This document shows positions 1 through 10,919 of a stretch of 64,000 nucleotides of DNA, in pieces. The notes under the pieces are model-generated. The model was not told the origin of the DNA. It did no database searches and saw nothing but the letters and a program-made list of their open reading frames with translations. Source of the stretch: Ophiobolus disseminans (taxonomy: Eukaryota > Ascomycota > Dothideomycetes > Pleosporales > Phaeosphaeriaceae); the NCBI GenBank assembly GCA_010093685.1, contig MU006233.1, forward strand, positions 992,001-1,056,000. Reading direction: 5' to 3'. The position numbers and the translations under genes were made by a program. How positions within the stretch are numbered: the first letter of the stretch is position 1; every line of letters starts with the position of its first letter.

Positions 1-163
1 GGATAGAAGCGGCTGGTAGCAACTTCAGGCGGGGTGGGAGAGTGTTTTCGAGGAGGCATAAAAGGACACTCTTTTCCCTTCGAAAAGCTCATCACCACAC
101 CACATCTTCTCACCTCCAACAACAGCCTCTTCTCCCCATCTATCCATTCATCCATCAGCAAAG
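1..163 (+). promoter_or_regulatory. Promoter and 5' UTR of the secreted cupin gene
   Basis: A TATA-like CATAAAAG lies at 57-64, about 100 bp before the ATG at 164. It is followed by a long pyrimidine-rich stretch (about 70-155) that fungal strong promoters often show just before the start codon, and by the context CAAAG-ATG. Upstream sequence is cut by the window edge. Confidence 0.45.
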
Positions 164-1096
164 ATGCACTCCCCCACCTCGATCCTCGCCCTCCTCGTGG
201 CAGCCACAGCAGCCTCTCCAGTAGCCCTCGAGAAACCCCAACCCCTCGAAGCCCGCGAAGCCGAAATCTACGCACGCTTCGAGTCCCTCAACCCCCTCAC
301 AAAGCGCGACGTCAACCCCAACACCGTTAACATCCTCACCCCAGCCCAGCTCACCGCCCAACGCAACGCCCTCTTCCTCGCGCAAACTGAAACTGCCCGC
401 GAAGCCATCCTCTTCCCCAACGCGCCCAACGCCGCAAACGACACCTTCCAATTCATAAACAACACCGTCACGGCCCCGACAGGCGGAACAATCCTCCTCT
501 CCACCATCAACAATTTCCCCGCCCTCGGCGCCACGGGCCTCTCGCAGGCCGTCGGATTTGTTAACCCGTGTGGCCTCAACACGCCGCATTGGCACCCGCG
601 CGCCAATGAGTTTTTGACCGTTACCCAAGGCACGCTTATCGGCGCGCTGCTGCTCGAAAATGACAGCGGCTTTGGGAACGTCGTGGGCGCTGCTCCGCCC
701 GTCGTGGGCCCGTACCAACAAATCGAAACCACGCTGTCAAACTACACCGGCATGCTTTTCCCCAAGGGCCTGATTCACTGGCAATTCAACCCATCATGCG
801 AACCCGCCGTGTTTGTCGCCGGGTTCGACATCCCCGACCCAGGCCGCGTCGAGGCGGCGAGAGGCTTTTTCTCGGGCACGCCGGATGAGGTGCTCGATGC
901 GAGTTTGGGGTACAGCGAGTTCTTGTCGCCGAAGCAGATTGCGGGACTCCGGCCCACGCTGACGAGTAGCTTTACGAGTATTGTGGAGAGCTGTGCGAAG
1001 AAGTGTGGGATTCCGTTTGAGGCGGAGGCTTCACCTGTGAGTTCGAGTGTTACGGCGCCGAGTGCGTCGGCGAGTGGGTATCATTACAGGGCTTAA
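164..1096 (+). CDS. Secreted germin/spherulin-like cupin
   Basis: Intronless 310-aa protein. Residues 1-17 form a signal peptide (hydrophobic ILALLVAATAA, Ala-Ser cleavage). A dibasic Lys-Arg near residue 47 could be a Kex2 site. The bicupin-type germin fold is supported by the first metal motif HWHPRANE (H142, H144, E149) and by the second, PKGLIHWQFN, whose H205 would be the fourth metal ligand. Germins and fungal spherulins bind Mn or a similar metal in the cell wall or outside the cell; some are oxalate oxidases or superoxide dismutases, but the reaction here cannot be told from sequence. The last ~25 residues are Ser/Ala-rich. Two cysteines around residues 282-286 and one near 133 may pair. 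N-glycosylation sites (NDT, NNT, NYT) fit secretion. Complete and ordinary for the family. Confidence 0.88.
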   Translation: MHSPTSILALLVAATAASPVALEKPQPLEAREAEIYARFESLNPLTKRDVNPNTVNILTPAQLTAQRNALFLAQTETAREAILFPNAPNAANDTFQFINNTVTAPTGGTILLSTINNFPALGATGLSQAVGFVNPCGLNTPHWHPRANEFLTVTQGTLIGALLLENDSGFGNVVGAAPPVVGPYQQIETTLSNYTGMLFPKGLIHWQFNPSCEPAVFVAGFDIPDPGRVEAARGFFSGTPDEVLDASLGYSEFLSPKQIAGLRPTLTSSFTSIVESCAKKCGIPFEAEASPVSSSVTAPSASASGYHYRA

Positions 1097-2076
1097 GTGT
1101 TGTGTGTGCGTTCTTGTGCTGAATGTAGCTGGAAGAGGAAAGTGGGTCGGGTTTAGATTTCCTTGCGTTGGTGCGCAGATGGTGAGCTTAATACTGGTGC
1201 GTTGGGAACTGTGGTAGAGAGGAGTGTACTTGGGCGTCCCTTTTTATTTGAGCATAGTCATTCGTTTATCATTTCTTTGCCATAGACCACTGCCAGCAAT
1301 AGCTTAATGACACATCCATTCTTTGGAACCTTTTCACCCTCTCCAGTCGGACGTGGCACGCCAAGTGTAACGGAGAGTTCGTACTCTCATACCTACACTC
1401 CAATGAAAGACAGTTTGCATATCATCCCCACCAAAGAAAACCCCAATAAATATTGAAGGAAATCCTGAGAATAAAATCGATCTCTGTATAATACACCTTG
1501 ACCCATCGCACCACCCAGCACCCACCTCCACAACCCATCAAACCACCATACCCAAACCCCCAACACTCCTCGCAACCGGACCAATGCCCCCGTCAAACAT
1601 TCTCCACCCCTTGATCCAAATACTCAGCCCACACTAGTCGCCAACACCGTCCTACAAGCTGCACAAGACGTAATGCGTTCCATCAACACTCACGCTAGAC
1701 AGCAACAAAACTATGCCTACAGAATCGAGTTCTCGGGGCCAAGACTTCAAAAACATACTTCGAACATGATAGTATTCAAATATATACACAAGTAAGCCAA
1801 TCTCCCTTTCACAAATGTAAACCCCCTCTGAACACCAATATAACAAGCCCGCCTGTATACAAAAGGGAATAACGCCGAGCTCGACAAACTGTACAAGGTC
1901 GAGTATCGACAATATCCAAAACAAATTAACGCCCACGCATGTTTTGTCTATGTAGCGCCTTTCCTTTACCATATCTAAAACGCCGTGGCGATGAGGTAAC
2001 AATGGAATGTATATACGAGATGTGATCCGGAAAGAAGGTATATACAAGTGATCATTCACACAAAGCAGTCGATCCA
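1097..2076. other. Intergenic, converging 3' ends
   Basis: Lies between the 3' ends of the cupin gene and the reductase gene. A-rich and otherwise featureless; the open frames here are AT-rich, low-complexity and have no homologous motif. I see no gene. Confidence 0.5.
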
Positions 2077-4104
2077 TCACCAGGTTTCCTTTGAAACATG
2101 TCAGCATCAACTCAAATCGTTTGGGCTAGAGGGAAAACTTACAGCAATGTACTGCCCATCCTCCTTCTTCCGTGCCCAAAACTCCTCTGCCTGGGCGCGA
2201 CTAATCCCGCCCTTTTGCATAGCGACGTCCATCAACGAGTCCTCGACGCCCTCGCCCATGCCCTTGCTACTACCGCAGACAAAGATGCGGCCGTCGAGCG
2301 CGTTGATGACAAACCAGACGATATCGGCTTGGACGCGCACCTCGTCCTGGACGTACTTGACTTCGTTGTCTTCGCCGGCGATCTTGACTTTGCGGCTTTG
2401 AACGACTTTCTTGATTTCGCGCTCGTGATCGCCCAGCTCGCCCGAGTACAGCTCGTCGAGCATGGAGTCGCGGACGCCCTGGATGAGCCAGATTTTGTTG
2501 GCGCAGTTGGCGTTCTTGAGTCGGTTTAGGATGAAGCCGCGGAAAGGGGCCATGCCGACACCGGCTCCGATGAGCACCATGGGGCCTTCGCCGCCAAACT
2601 GCTTCGACAGCGGGTTCGCCATGAGACCCCTGAACATGGGTACACGGAGATCGAGGATGCTGCGGGGATCGATGCCTTCGTTCTCGGCTGTGATGAACTG
2701 ATGGGCCAGGCGTTCCATGAAGCCACTGCCAACGCCTGTCCGTACTGGACTATCAGGATGCCAATTGGGCGTCTCGTGGATTGTGACGGCCATCTCGATT
2801 AGGCGGCGGTTGCCAGGGAGGCCGGGGCGGGCCGAGGAGATGTGTGGGTCGTTGGAAAGCGAGTAGAAGCGCGGCATCAGCTGAGTGAGGACGGACAGGA
2901 GCGCGGGTAGTGGTGGCTTCGAAGAAGGGAACGCGTGCAGGAGCTGTGCGAGTGTGAGGTGGGAGGTGGTACGCAGGTCGCAAAAGGCTGCTTGGCCTTG
3001 GGCTGAGCAGAGGTATGTGAGGATCTTCGCTTCGTTGGGCGCGTCTGCGTATTCGGCCATGAGGCGGAGGAGGTTCTTCGTGGGCGGGTTGGACTGCACG
3101 TCTACACACCATGTCAGTAGCTCGCGGCGAGTTGTGACCAGCTCGCGCGCCTCGTCGTCGCCCCATATCGTGGGCCATCGTCCTGTGGTGGTCTTGAGCG
3201 TGACTGGCTTGTCGCGGACGAACTTGGGAATGCAGAGGATGTCGAAGATTTCGTCGACGATTTCCTGCGAGTTGGGTGGGCAGATGCCGACAGCACCACC
3301 GACCTTGAAGTCGACGCCGCCCTCGTCGGGGTAGTCGGTGACGTCGATGTCGAAATGAATGGTCCGCTTCTCGGCTCCCGGCTTGGTCAACTCGCGAGCG
3401 TGGTAGAGCGGGGCCGAGTAGACTTCGTAGGGCGGGTGGGGCTGCACGTACTTGGGCGGCGCCTTGTGGACCTCGGACACGTGCTTGACGTCTTTGCTAG
3501 GAAGGGGCTCAAACGATAGGTTTACCGCAGGCAGCGGTGTCGCGTCGGTGAGCTCGCTGTCGAGGGCGAGGGGCCCCAATTGCAGGTTGAGGCTGCGGAA
3601 GGCGACGTTGTCGGGTATGACGACGGGGATGAAGTTGGCAGACGAGCTGTCCGGGGCCAATGTCTTGAGCAGACAGCATCCGCCGCCACAGCATTGGCTG
3701 ATGAGCTTGGTGGCCGTCTCTCCGTCGCCCAGTATCCGTCTGATGTCGGTGGGGCTGTCTGAGATGAGCGTGGTGGAGGCGCGCCGGGGTCGCGACTGCC
3801 CGTTGAAATTCACAGCCGAGGCAGGAAGATCCTCCAGCTTATCGATGACCTCGTCAACGGCGGTGTCGGGCTCGCTGAAGGGCGTCGTGGGCGCCTCCGA
3901 GTCGTCGCTGCCGTTGGTGCTCCATAGTATCGACCCGCCCGAAGACTTTGGCGACACCTGCTCGGGCTGCGACTGTGACTGCGCTGGGCGGAGGGTGAGC
4001 TGAGGGATGGCGCGCGGCTCGGAGGGGATCGGGTCGTGCGGGTGCGAGGTTTCGGTGGTTGGGATGTTGTGGTTCTCAGCCATGGTCTGCGTCGGCGAGG
4101 CCAT
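2077..4104 (-). CDS. FAD/NADPH reductase of the diflavin type, lacking an FMN domain
   Basis: Two exons: 4104-2143, then a 54-nt intron (2142-2089, donor GTAAGT, branch CTGAC, acceptor CAAAG), then a 12-nt terminal exon 2088-2077 coding Glu-Thr-Trp-stop; 657 aa. Without splicing the frame runs on into an unrelated tail just past a perfect donor. Residues 1-230 are disordered, Ser/Pro-rich, with a CCGGGCC cluster near 136. From about 230 the protein is a cytochrome-P450-reductase-like FAD-binding domain (RFYSLSND near 412 binds FAD) and an NADPH domain (GAGVGMAPFRGF near 512; VCGSSKGMGEGVE near 608). A C-terminal Trp is the residue that stacks on the flavin in CPR-type enzymes, which supports the microexon. 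There is no flavodoxin module, so electrons must pass to a separate partner. Substrate unknown. A second ATG at residue 8 could also start translation. Confidence 0.8.
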
Positions 4105-6344
4105 GGAGCGCGCTCCCTTTGCTAGGTGCGAGGTGTGGTGTAGGGAGGAGTGGTGTAGGAGCGAATTTCTTGCGGACGCGACAAAGGGAGTGTGCGAACG
4201 GCTCCAAAGTACTAGTGGAAGCGGTATCCATGGTCAGCGATTGTCATAAACGTCAAGCAATGCGAAATCCAGAAGTGCATGCAGCGCGCACTCGTTCCGG
4301 GCGCTGTGTAAGCCCCTCGGCACGCGGAGACGTCCACGGCATTCCCTCTATCAAATCAGATAAGATCGTGGGGTACTCACGGCGTCCAGAAAGTGGCGAC
4401 ACGGGCAGTCGGGAACCAACGAGTGACAACCGCGTGCTCACGATGAAAGCGCGATAACTTGAGGAAGCAATTGTGAATATCTAACAGGAACGATACTAGA
4501 CTAGATGGTGTCGTGTTGAGTCGCTCGGTCAAAGTCGTCAACGAGAATTAAGCCCAGATGCTCTGCCTCAGCCTCTACCGAATGACATAACGCCGGCCTG
4601 CTTGTCCGGCCCTATGCGGTATCGCGGATACTGAGCCCAAGCCCGCATCCGCCCTCTGCGGCAATATCTCACGCCTCTCCTTCTTCCTCATTGCCGTGCA
4701 TTTCCTGATGAGTCTTCATCCTCGTCGGCTTGACATCTTCACCGCTACTCCGGGGGACTGTGAGTTCCACGCTATCAGTCCAAGCAAAAAGCCCTCTCTC
4801 GCAAATTACCGGCTGGCGACATCGGATGGTACCGCCGTCTGATAAGCGCGGCATCGCATCTGATAATTGCGAATCGCCAGGCCTAAGCGTGCATTGGTTG
4901 GGATGTCCTATTGCAGAAGCACCTCTCCCGCACGTTGCGAGTCCCACATTACGTCGTTGGGCTGTTATCCGCGGTTGGAATTTCCAAATCGAGAACGGCC
5001 GCAAGCATGCGGCATCAACCAAGTGCATATCTTGTACTACGCTCTAATTACTTCTCTTTTAGCTGTATGTATTTTCTACATTCGACAAAGCCGTGCAAAG
5101 CGTCTCTTCGAACAACCGATGCAAAGTCAGCCCATCTTTTCGGCTTCACAAAAGACGTTGCAACGGTCCGTAGCGGCCCCACACAACACTAACGATGATG
5201 ATGTCCTGCGGGCTCGGTGTCCAAGATTCGGCGTAATAGCATTTCGCCACATCTGGATGCATCGTGAGATCATGCAAGGGGAGATTGTACGTACAAGTCA
5301 CTTGGTACCATCTTTCTTGAAAACCGATGAACGATGCTTAGAGTACACGAATTCAGCAGCTAGCGTCAACATCTCCTCGTAGCATCAGCAAGCCCCCTTC
5401 TCGTCATCACATATTCATACAGCACTCCCTGTCAAAGAAATATAACATTTAAATCCATTGGTGATTCGACACGCTTCCGCTGAGGTAGCTGACTAACGAA
5501 TACAAGGACCCTCTCTACTGCCATGCAGATGAAAAGAGGCAATGACTGCGCCACCATCCGTCCATGGCCAGTACTACATTTTCATTCCTCTTCAGCTCCA
5601 TTCGGCGCATCCCTCTCTTCCTCTTCCTCTTCCTCTTCCTCTTCCTCTTCCTGGGCTCGATAGCCCAGCTGTCTACCGATGCGCGGGGCATTTTTCTTCC
5701 ACACCATGATGCCCATTCCGTGTTGCTATCGCTGCCAGGCTATGTTCGGCTTCACGATGCTACCGCGCCATATGACACGCGAGTACTGCACATTGGAAAA
5801 GTTCGACTGGCGGCGCCACTGCAGGTAGCACCACCTGTGCGGGGAAGCGCGTGCGACTGCTCAATACCTGACCATTATCGATGCTGAAGATCCGGGGAAA
5901 AGACTACTTTCTCGGAATCAAGTAGAAAATGGACACGCAAAATAGTACAAAGTGTACATGTTGATGCACCCTGCTGGCATTGAAATACTAACCAGTACGT
6001 TGCGATCTCAGATGTCATAGCATTGCCAGGTGCGGCAATGATGCGTGTCTTGCCCTCCCTACCTCAACAGAAAGCCTGTATATCCTCAACATACTATCAA
6101 GGCCAGAAGAGAATCTAATAAAGAGGCAAAGGTAGACAGGAGAAGGTTGAATCGTTATACTATCATTACCCAATACCCAAATAAGGCACAGTAACTGCTA
6201 GCCAACCATGCTGCATCACTCAACTCAAGCTCTATCGTAAGCCCGAGCGCACACACCAATGCTCCACGCCCAAGACTTCACTCTGCGCTAGGGGTGAGAA
6301 ACATGAACCATTTCTTTCGCCCCATCGCCCTCACCATCCCATTC
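4105..6344. other. 2.2-kb gap without a convincing gene
   Basis: Contains the promoter of the reductase at its left end. Several open frames of 60-170 codons on both strands lack motifs and coding-like composition. The only structure I see is a CTCTTC microsatellite. A small lineage-specific gene cannot be excluded. Confidence 0.4.
5615..5652. repeat. CTCTTC hexanucleotide microsatellite
   Basis: About six perfect copies of CTCTTC. It would read as a Leu-Phe run in an open frame at 5564-5887, which looks like a hydrophobic signal but is just the repeat. Confidence 0.85.
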
Positions 6345-7121
6345 TTAGTACTTCCCACTCTCACTAACGTTCCCATTCTTCACATTCTCATCCTTACTCT
6401 TCAAACTCCACTCAGGCGCCTCATCCACCCCATCATCCTCCGCCTTATCCCCCTCCTCCTTCGTCTTATGCACCGAGCTCGGCAAATGCTCCGCCGGGCT
6501 ATACACAGTGATGAGCTCTAAGGGCTGATCGCCTTTGGTCACAAATTGGTGCTGCGTTCCCGCCGGCACAACAACAACGTCCCCGGCCTTGACTTCCTGG
6601 TCCTTCCCGTTTACGGTCGCGAGGCCGCGCCCGGATGTGAAGAGCAGGATTTGGTCGACGGTGTGGACCTTGGGAGGTGTTAGATGGTGATTACGTGTTT
6701 ACCATTCTTCTTCATGCTTGTGGGAATGCACGAGTACGAGGGACGTAGAAATGTCCTAGGAATCACGTACCTCATCCCCAATATCCCCCCCAACAGGAAC
6801 TTCCATCGCAACAACCTGGCTAAACAGCCCCGTATGCAATACCGTTCGGAAATCCCCAAAACTACGCTTCTCGCTCATCAGTCCGGGGAAATGCACCATG
6901 TCGTGCGACGGCGGCGCGTTGGCGCGGTTGCCGGCTTTCTTGAAGGCGTCCATTTTGGGCGAGGATGCGAAATATTGGGGCGAAGATGTGAATGTGCGTG
7001 TGAAAATGCTGGCGCTTGGTTTGGGCGTGATGTAGCGGATGAGGCGGGTTGGTGTGAAATGTTTGGATTTAAACATGGACATTTGAGATTGAGAGATGAG
7101 AGAGGTAGACGGTCGAGTCAT
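6345..7121 (-). CDS. Small cupin-domain protein, probably mitochondrial
   Basis: Two exons: 7121-6771 and 6668-6345, joined across a 102-nt intron (donor GTACGT, branch CTAAC, acceptor CCAAG) in phase 0; 224 aa. The first ~55 residues are rich in Arg, Ser, Thr and Phe with no acidic residues, typical of a mitochondrial presequence; an internal Met at about residue 56 (MDAFKKAGN) could give a cytosolic form. The cupin barrel spans about 65-190: GGDIGDEVHTVDQ carries the first metal-site His, and VPAGTQHQF the last. This is the mannose-6-phosphate-isomerase-like/cupin_2 type. The tail after 185 is charged and disordered. The ligand and reaction cannot be deduced. It has no operon-like neighbour. 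Confidence 0.78.
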
Positions 7122-7973
7122 TATATATTATGTATGTCCATATAATGATTACACGCCATATTATTACGCATCGTGTCGCGTTCTAGACGTTCGTCAATGA
7201 TGACGTCAAGGATCGAGGTCGACGTGATGTGCAAGCATTTTTCTCAAAGCGGATAATTAGTGTTTTGTTCATCATTCTCATTGGTTTCTCAGCGCCATGA
7301 CAGGTACAAGTGGTGTCGTACCTGATGAGGTGATGAGGTGAGTAAGCTCTGGCACACTAGGCATGGAATTGGACCCGCTTTTCGTTCTTTGTTTTACCAA
7401 CACTCGACGTTGTGGATTGTGCGAGTGATGTGAGTAACGCGCTGGGTACGCAGTCTTGAAAAGAGGTGAGCTGCTGCCATGTGAACTGTCCATTGAGAAG
7501 GACCCGCAGAAAGACATGATGACATGATGACATGTGATGTGATGCTGTGAAGTGTTTGATGTAATGCTGAGAGTGGTCTATTATACAATTATATTCATGT
7601 TCCCCTTGGGGGCATGTTGGCATGTTGGTACAAATCCTGAATGCGTCACACAATGTCGTGTTCATGGTCGCTTCAGATCGCGTGATAGTCTTCAAAGATA
7701 CCACACCATGCTCATGCCATGCCAATGTTCCCACCATATGCGAGGCCCTAGAGCAAGGAGAGATCACGAATCCTCCCTGATGCAAATATAATTCGGGATG
7801 TGCCAAAGATTGTTATGGCTCCTCTTCCAAGTGCGGCGTGCGGCATCGTCATGCCCAGGACGAGGGAAACAACCCTGCCATCTCCATGTATTGAGGATGT
7901 CTTTTCGGGTGGATTCAGTCCAGCCGTCGACCCGCCCACTTTCGTGTGATGCCTTCTCCATCAAGGGCTTCAC
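7122..7973. other. Intergenic between cupin promoter and ABC transporter 3' end
   Basis: Holds the upstream region of the mitochondrial cupin gene and the 3' flank of the transporter. There is a short ATGATGACATG-type imperfect repeat near 7517-7535. No gene or RNA seen. Confidence 0.4.
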
Positions 7974-10375
7974 TCAGACCCTGTTTCGGCTTGCCTGCTC
8001 TCGGGTCTCATGTGCCAACTCTTTCTCAATCTCTTCCTCCTCGGTCGGTTTTGGGCTCTTGTTGCTGGTATCGATCTCTCCGCCGTTCATCTGCCACTCC
8101 ATGAGCTTGTTGAATGCACCCTCTGGATGGGAGCTTAGCTCTTCATAGGTGCCCTCTTCCGCAACCTGGCCGTCAGCGTTGATGCAGATGATCCGGTCGG
8201 AGCGTTTGATCGTTGACAGTCGATGCGCGATGCTGATCGTGGTGTTGTTGTCCAGCAAAAGCTTGCTTAGTGCTTGGTTGACAAGTGTTTCTGACTCAGC
8301 ATCAAGAGCGCTTGTGGCCTCGTCCAGAATGAGAATGTCGGGCTTCTTGATGAGGGCTCGCGCAATGGCTATACGCTGCTTCTGGCCACCAGAGAGCTGG
8401 GTGCCTCTTGCTCCCACGTGTGTCTCGAGGCCATCGGGCTAAAAGCTGTTAGCTGGCGTTATGTCACGGGAAAGATTGAACTCACAAAATCGCTGATGAA
8501 CGAGCAGTTGGCTTTTCGTGCCGCTGCGACGATTTCAGCGCGGGTGGCTTGCGGCACACCATAAGCAATGTTCTCGGCGATTGTGCCAGAAAACAAAACA
8601 GGCTCTTGACCAACATAACCAATCTTTCTCCGCAACTGCTTTGCGTTCAACTTGGTGATGTCTTGCCCATTGACTGTAATTGTGCCCTCGGTCGGGACGT
8701 AAAAGCGAAGCAGCAAGCTCGCAACGGTAGACTTGCCGGCACCGCTCGGAGCTACGATAGCTACATTCGTACCCTGCTCGATTTTGAAATTAAGATCCTT
8801 GAAAATAGTCACCGCTGGCCGGGTAGGGTAGCTGAAAGTGACGTTCTTGAAGACAATGGGGCCGCGTGCAGACTTGACCGGCTCGCCCTTGGTAGGCGAG
8901 ATGGTGGGATTGCGGTCTTGAAGTTCGAAGAGACGACTGGCGGCTCCTACGCCCTTCATCATCTCCCCGTAAAACCCAGAAAGACCGACCATACTTGAGC
9001 CAGCATATGCTGTGTACATCAGGAAGGACGAAAGCTCGCCTATGGAGATGACTCCGCTCTTTACCATACCTCCTCCAACGTAGAGAATGGCAATGATGGT
9101 TAGATTGCCCATCAGACCTGTACTGCCGTAGAAGCTCGCAGCTACCACAGCTTCCTTCTTGCCAAGGAAGAATATACGCTTGATTTGACGATTGTAGCGC
9201 GACGCTTCTTGCACTTCACCAGCAAAAGCTTGACTTGTCCGTACATTGCCCAAGCGCTCTTCGGCGATCTTGGTCAAGGTGCCAAGGTTTTTTTGGATTT
9301 TACGACTGAGATTCCGTAGCGCTCGGCCAGAGAAGAATGCGACGATGGCGACAGGCGGTGCAATAAGGGCTAGAATTCCCGTGAGCTTCAAGCTGACATA
9401 GCCCATCATGACAAAACCAGCCGCGCCGCTGACGAGAGAGCGGAGACCGTCAGACAAGTTCTGGGTGATGCTCTTTCCGACGATGATGGTGTCTGACCCA
9501 AGGCGAGAGATGAGGTCACCAACGCGGTTGGCGTCGAAGAACTCTGCGTTCTGCACGAAGGTCTTGCGGTACAGCTGGGATCGCAGCCGCGCAACGATGC
9601 GCTCACCCACGATTCTCAGAATGATGATGCGGCCGAAGTTGAAGGCAGCGCCAGCCGTGAGGAATCCAGCCAAGGCGAAGTAGAAGGTGCTCTGGTCTAG
9701 CCCAAAGAGTAGCCCGTCGTTCTTCTCCGCCTGTGTCGCTGCGTCCAAGATTTTGCCAATGGAGAAGGGAATCGACATGGAGATGGCCGAGCCGCAGATG
9801 AGGAACAAAAAGGCCCAGGACAGCGTGCCCATCTCCGGCCGCGCAATCTTGATGAGCCGCCAGACCTCCTTGAAGCCGCCGGGTGTGCCTCCACTGCCGG
9901 AGCCATCCTTGCTCAGCTTTGCACTCAGATTCACCTGCCTCGCCTGGGCTGCCTTTTCCGACTTCGCAAAGCCCTGTTCCCCATCCTCGCCTTCTGCATC
10001 ATTCTCCTCGATGTCGATGATGCCCCGCTCCTTGATCTCGTCCTTGTATGACTTGCGCTTTTTGACCAGTGTCTTGACCTCGGAGGCTTCTGCTAGGATT
10101 CTGGATGTCGTGAACATGCGTATGGGGTGGTGGAGGCCGTTGCGACGCGCGGTGCCTGCCGCTGCGAAGCGTAAGAGAGCCGGGGCGGGGGTGAAGCATG
10201 TCGCGCAGCTTCCTTGCGTCCAGACTATATACTTGGGCGCATGTTTTGGCGGGGGCTTCGCGGCGAAGGCTCGTGATATGACTTGCGACGGGGTGCGAGG
10301 TTGTATGTGCGAGAAGAGGGCGCCATTCCCCGGACCATGCCACGCCTTCGCGGAGAAACCCAGCGGACCGCGCAT
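7974..10375 (-). CDS. MDL1: Mitochondrial half-size ABC transporter, Mdl1/ABCB10-like
   Basis: Two exons: 10375-8486 and 8438-7974, with a 47-nt phase-0 intron (GTGAGT...TTTTAG); 784 aa. An Arg-rich, acid-poor presequence of ~100 residues points to the mitochondrion. Residues ~175-460 hold the six-helix ABC-B membrane domain. The nucleotide-binding domain follows, with Walker A APSGAGKST near 542 (the usual first Gly is Ala), Q-loop YVGQEP, signature LSGGQKQR, Walker B ILILDEATSALD and switch His in IAHRLST, all intact. In yeast, Mdl1 exports peptides from matrix proteolysis; ABCB10 homologues act in heme and redox protection. Half-transporters homodimerise. A charged tail follows the NBD. 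It could be a paralogue such as Mdl2, but the linker sequence favours Mdl1/ABCB10. Confidence 0.88.
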
Positions 10376-10919
10376 GACTGCAGTCGGACAGACGTCTGTC
10401 TACCTGAATATGGGGGTGAATTGGCCGTCTATGGATGCACTCGACATAATGGTAGAACGTGCTGCGGGTCGATGACAGGTGCTCCGTGTCTGGACGGCCC
10501 CGAGCTACCCACAAATCTTCGGCCTCGGATAATGACGAAATGGTGCGAAGTCGATCGAGCCCGGACCACGTGCCCGCGCTGCTGTGATTGACGGCACGCT
10601 TACCAAGACTGTGCGGAACACCTCACCACACTTGCGATGGTCCTAATTAATTCGTGAACAGGAATTCGGTGAGCCTCTTATGGTCCTGAGTGGGCGGCGT
10701 TGTGGACGATCTCTAAGACAAGCTTTGGTGGCTAATTGCTTTTCTTACCCAAACAGCCGCCTAGACAACAGCAGCGACTGAACAATGCCTTTGCGATGCC
10801 TAGCAAACAGCACAAACTTCTTGTCATCTGTTCGACATCCGGTAAGAAAAGTCCGCTGATGACAAGCATACATCAGGTATTCACCCTAGCACAGCCACAA
10901 CTATGACTAGAACGCGAGG
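10376..10919. promoter_or_regulatory. Divergent promoter region, ABC transporter and RNA cyclase
   Basis: About 540 bp shared by two divergently transcribed genes, so it should carry both promoters. No clear TATA box or named operator was recognised. Confidence 0.45.

Noticed and set aside
155..732. Long antisense frames across the cupin gene
   Set aside because: The plus strand has signal peptide and both cupin motifs; the antisense frames are mirrors of its codon bias.
1652..2110. 152-codon minus-strand frame next to the reductase
   Set aside because: AT-rich, hydrophobic composition without motif; it covers the 3' end of the reductase gene, including its last exon.
5564..5887. Frame with a strongly hydrophobic start that resembles a secreted protein
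   Set aside because: The hydrophobic run is a CTCTTC microsatellite in translation; the rest has no motif.
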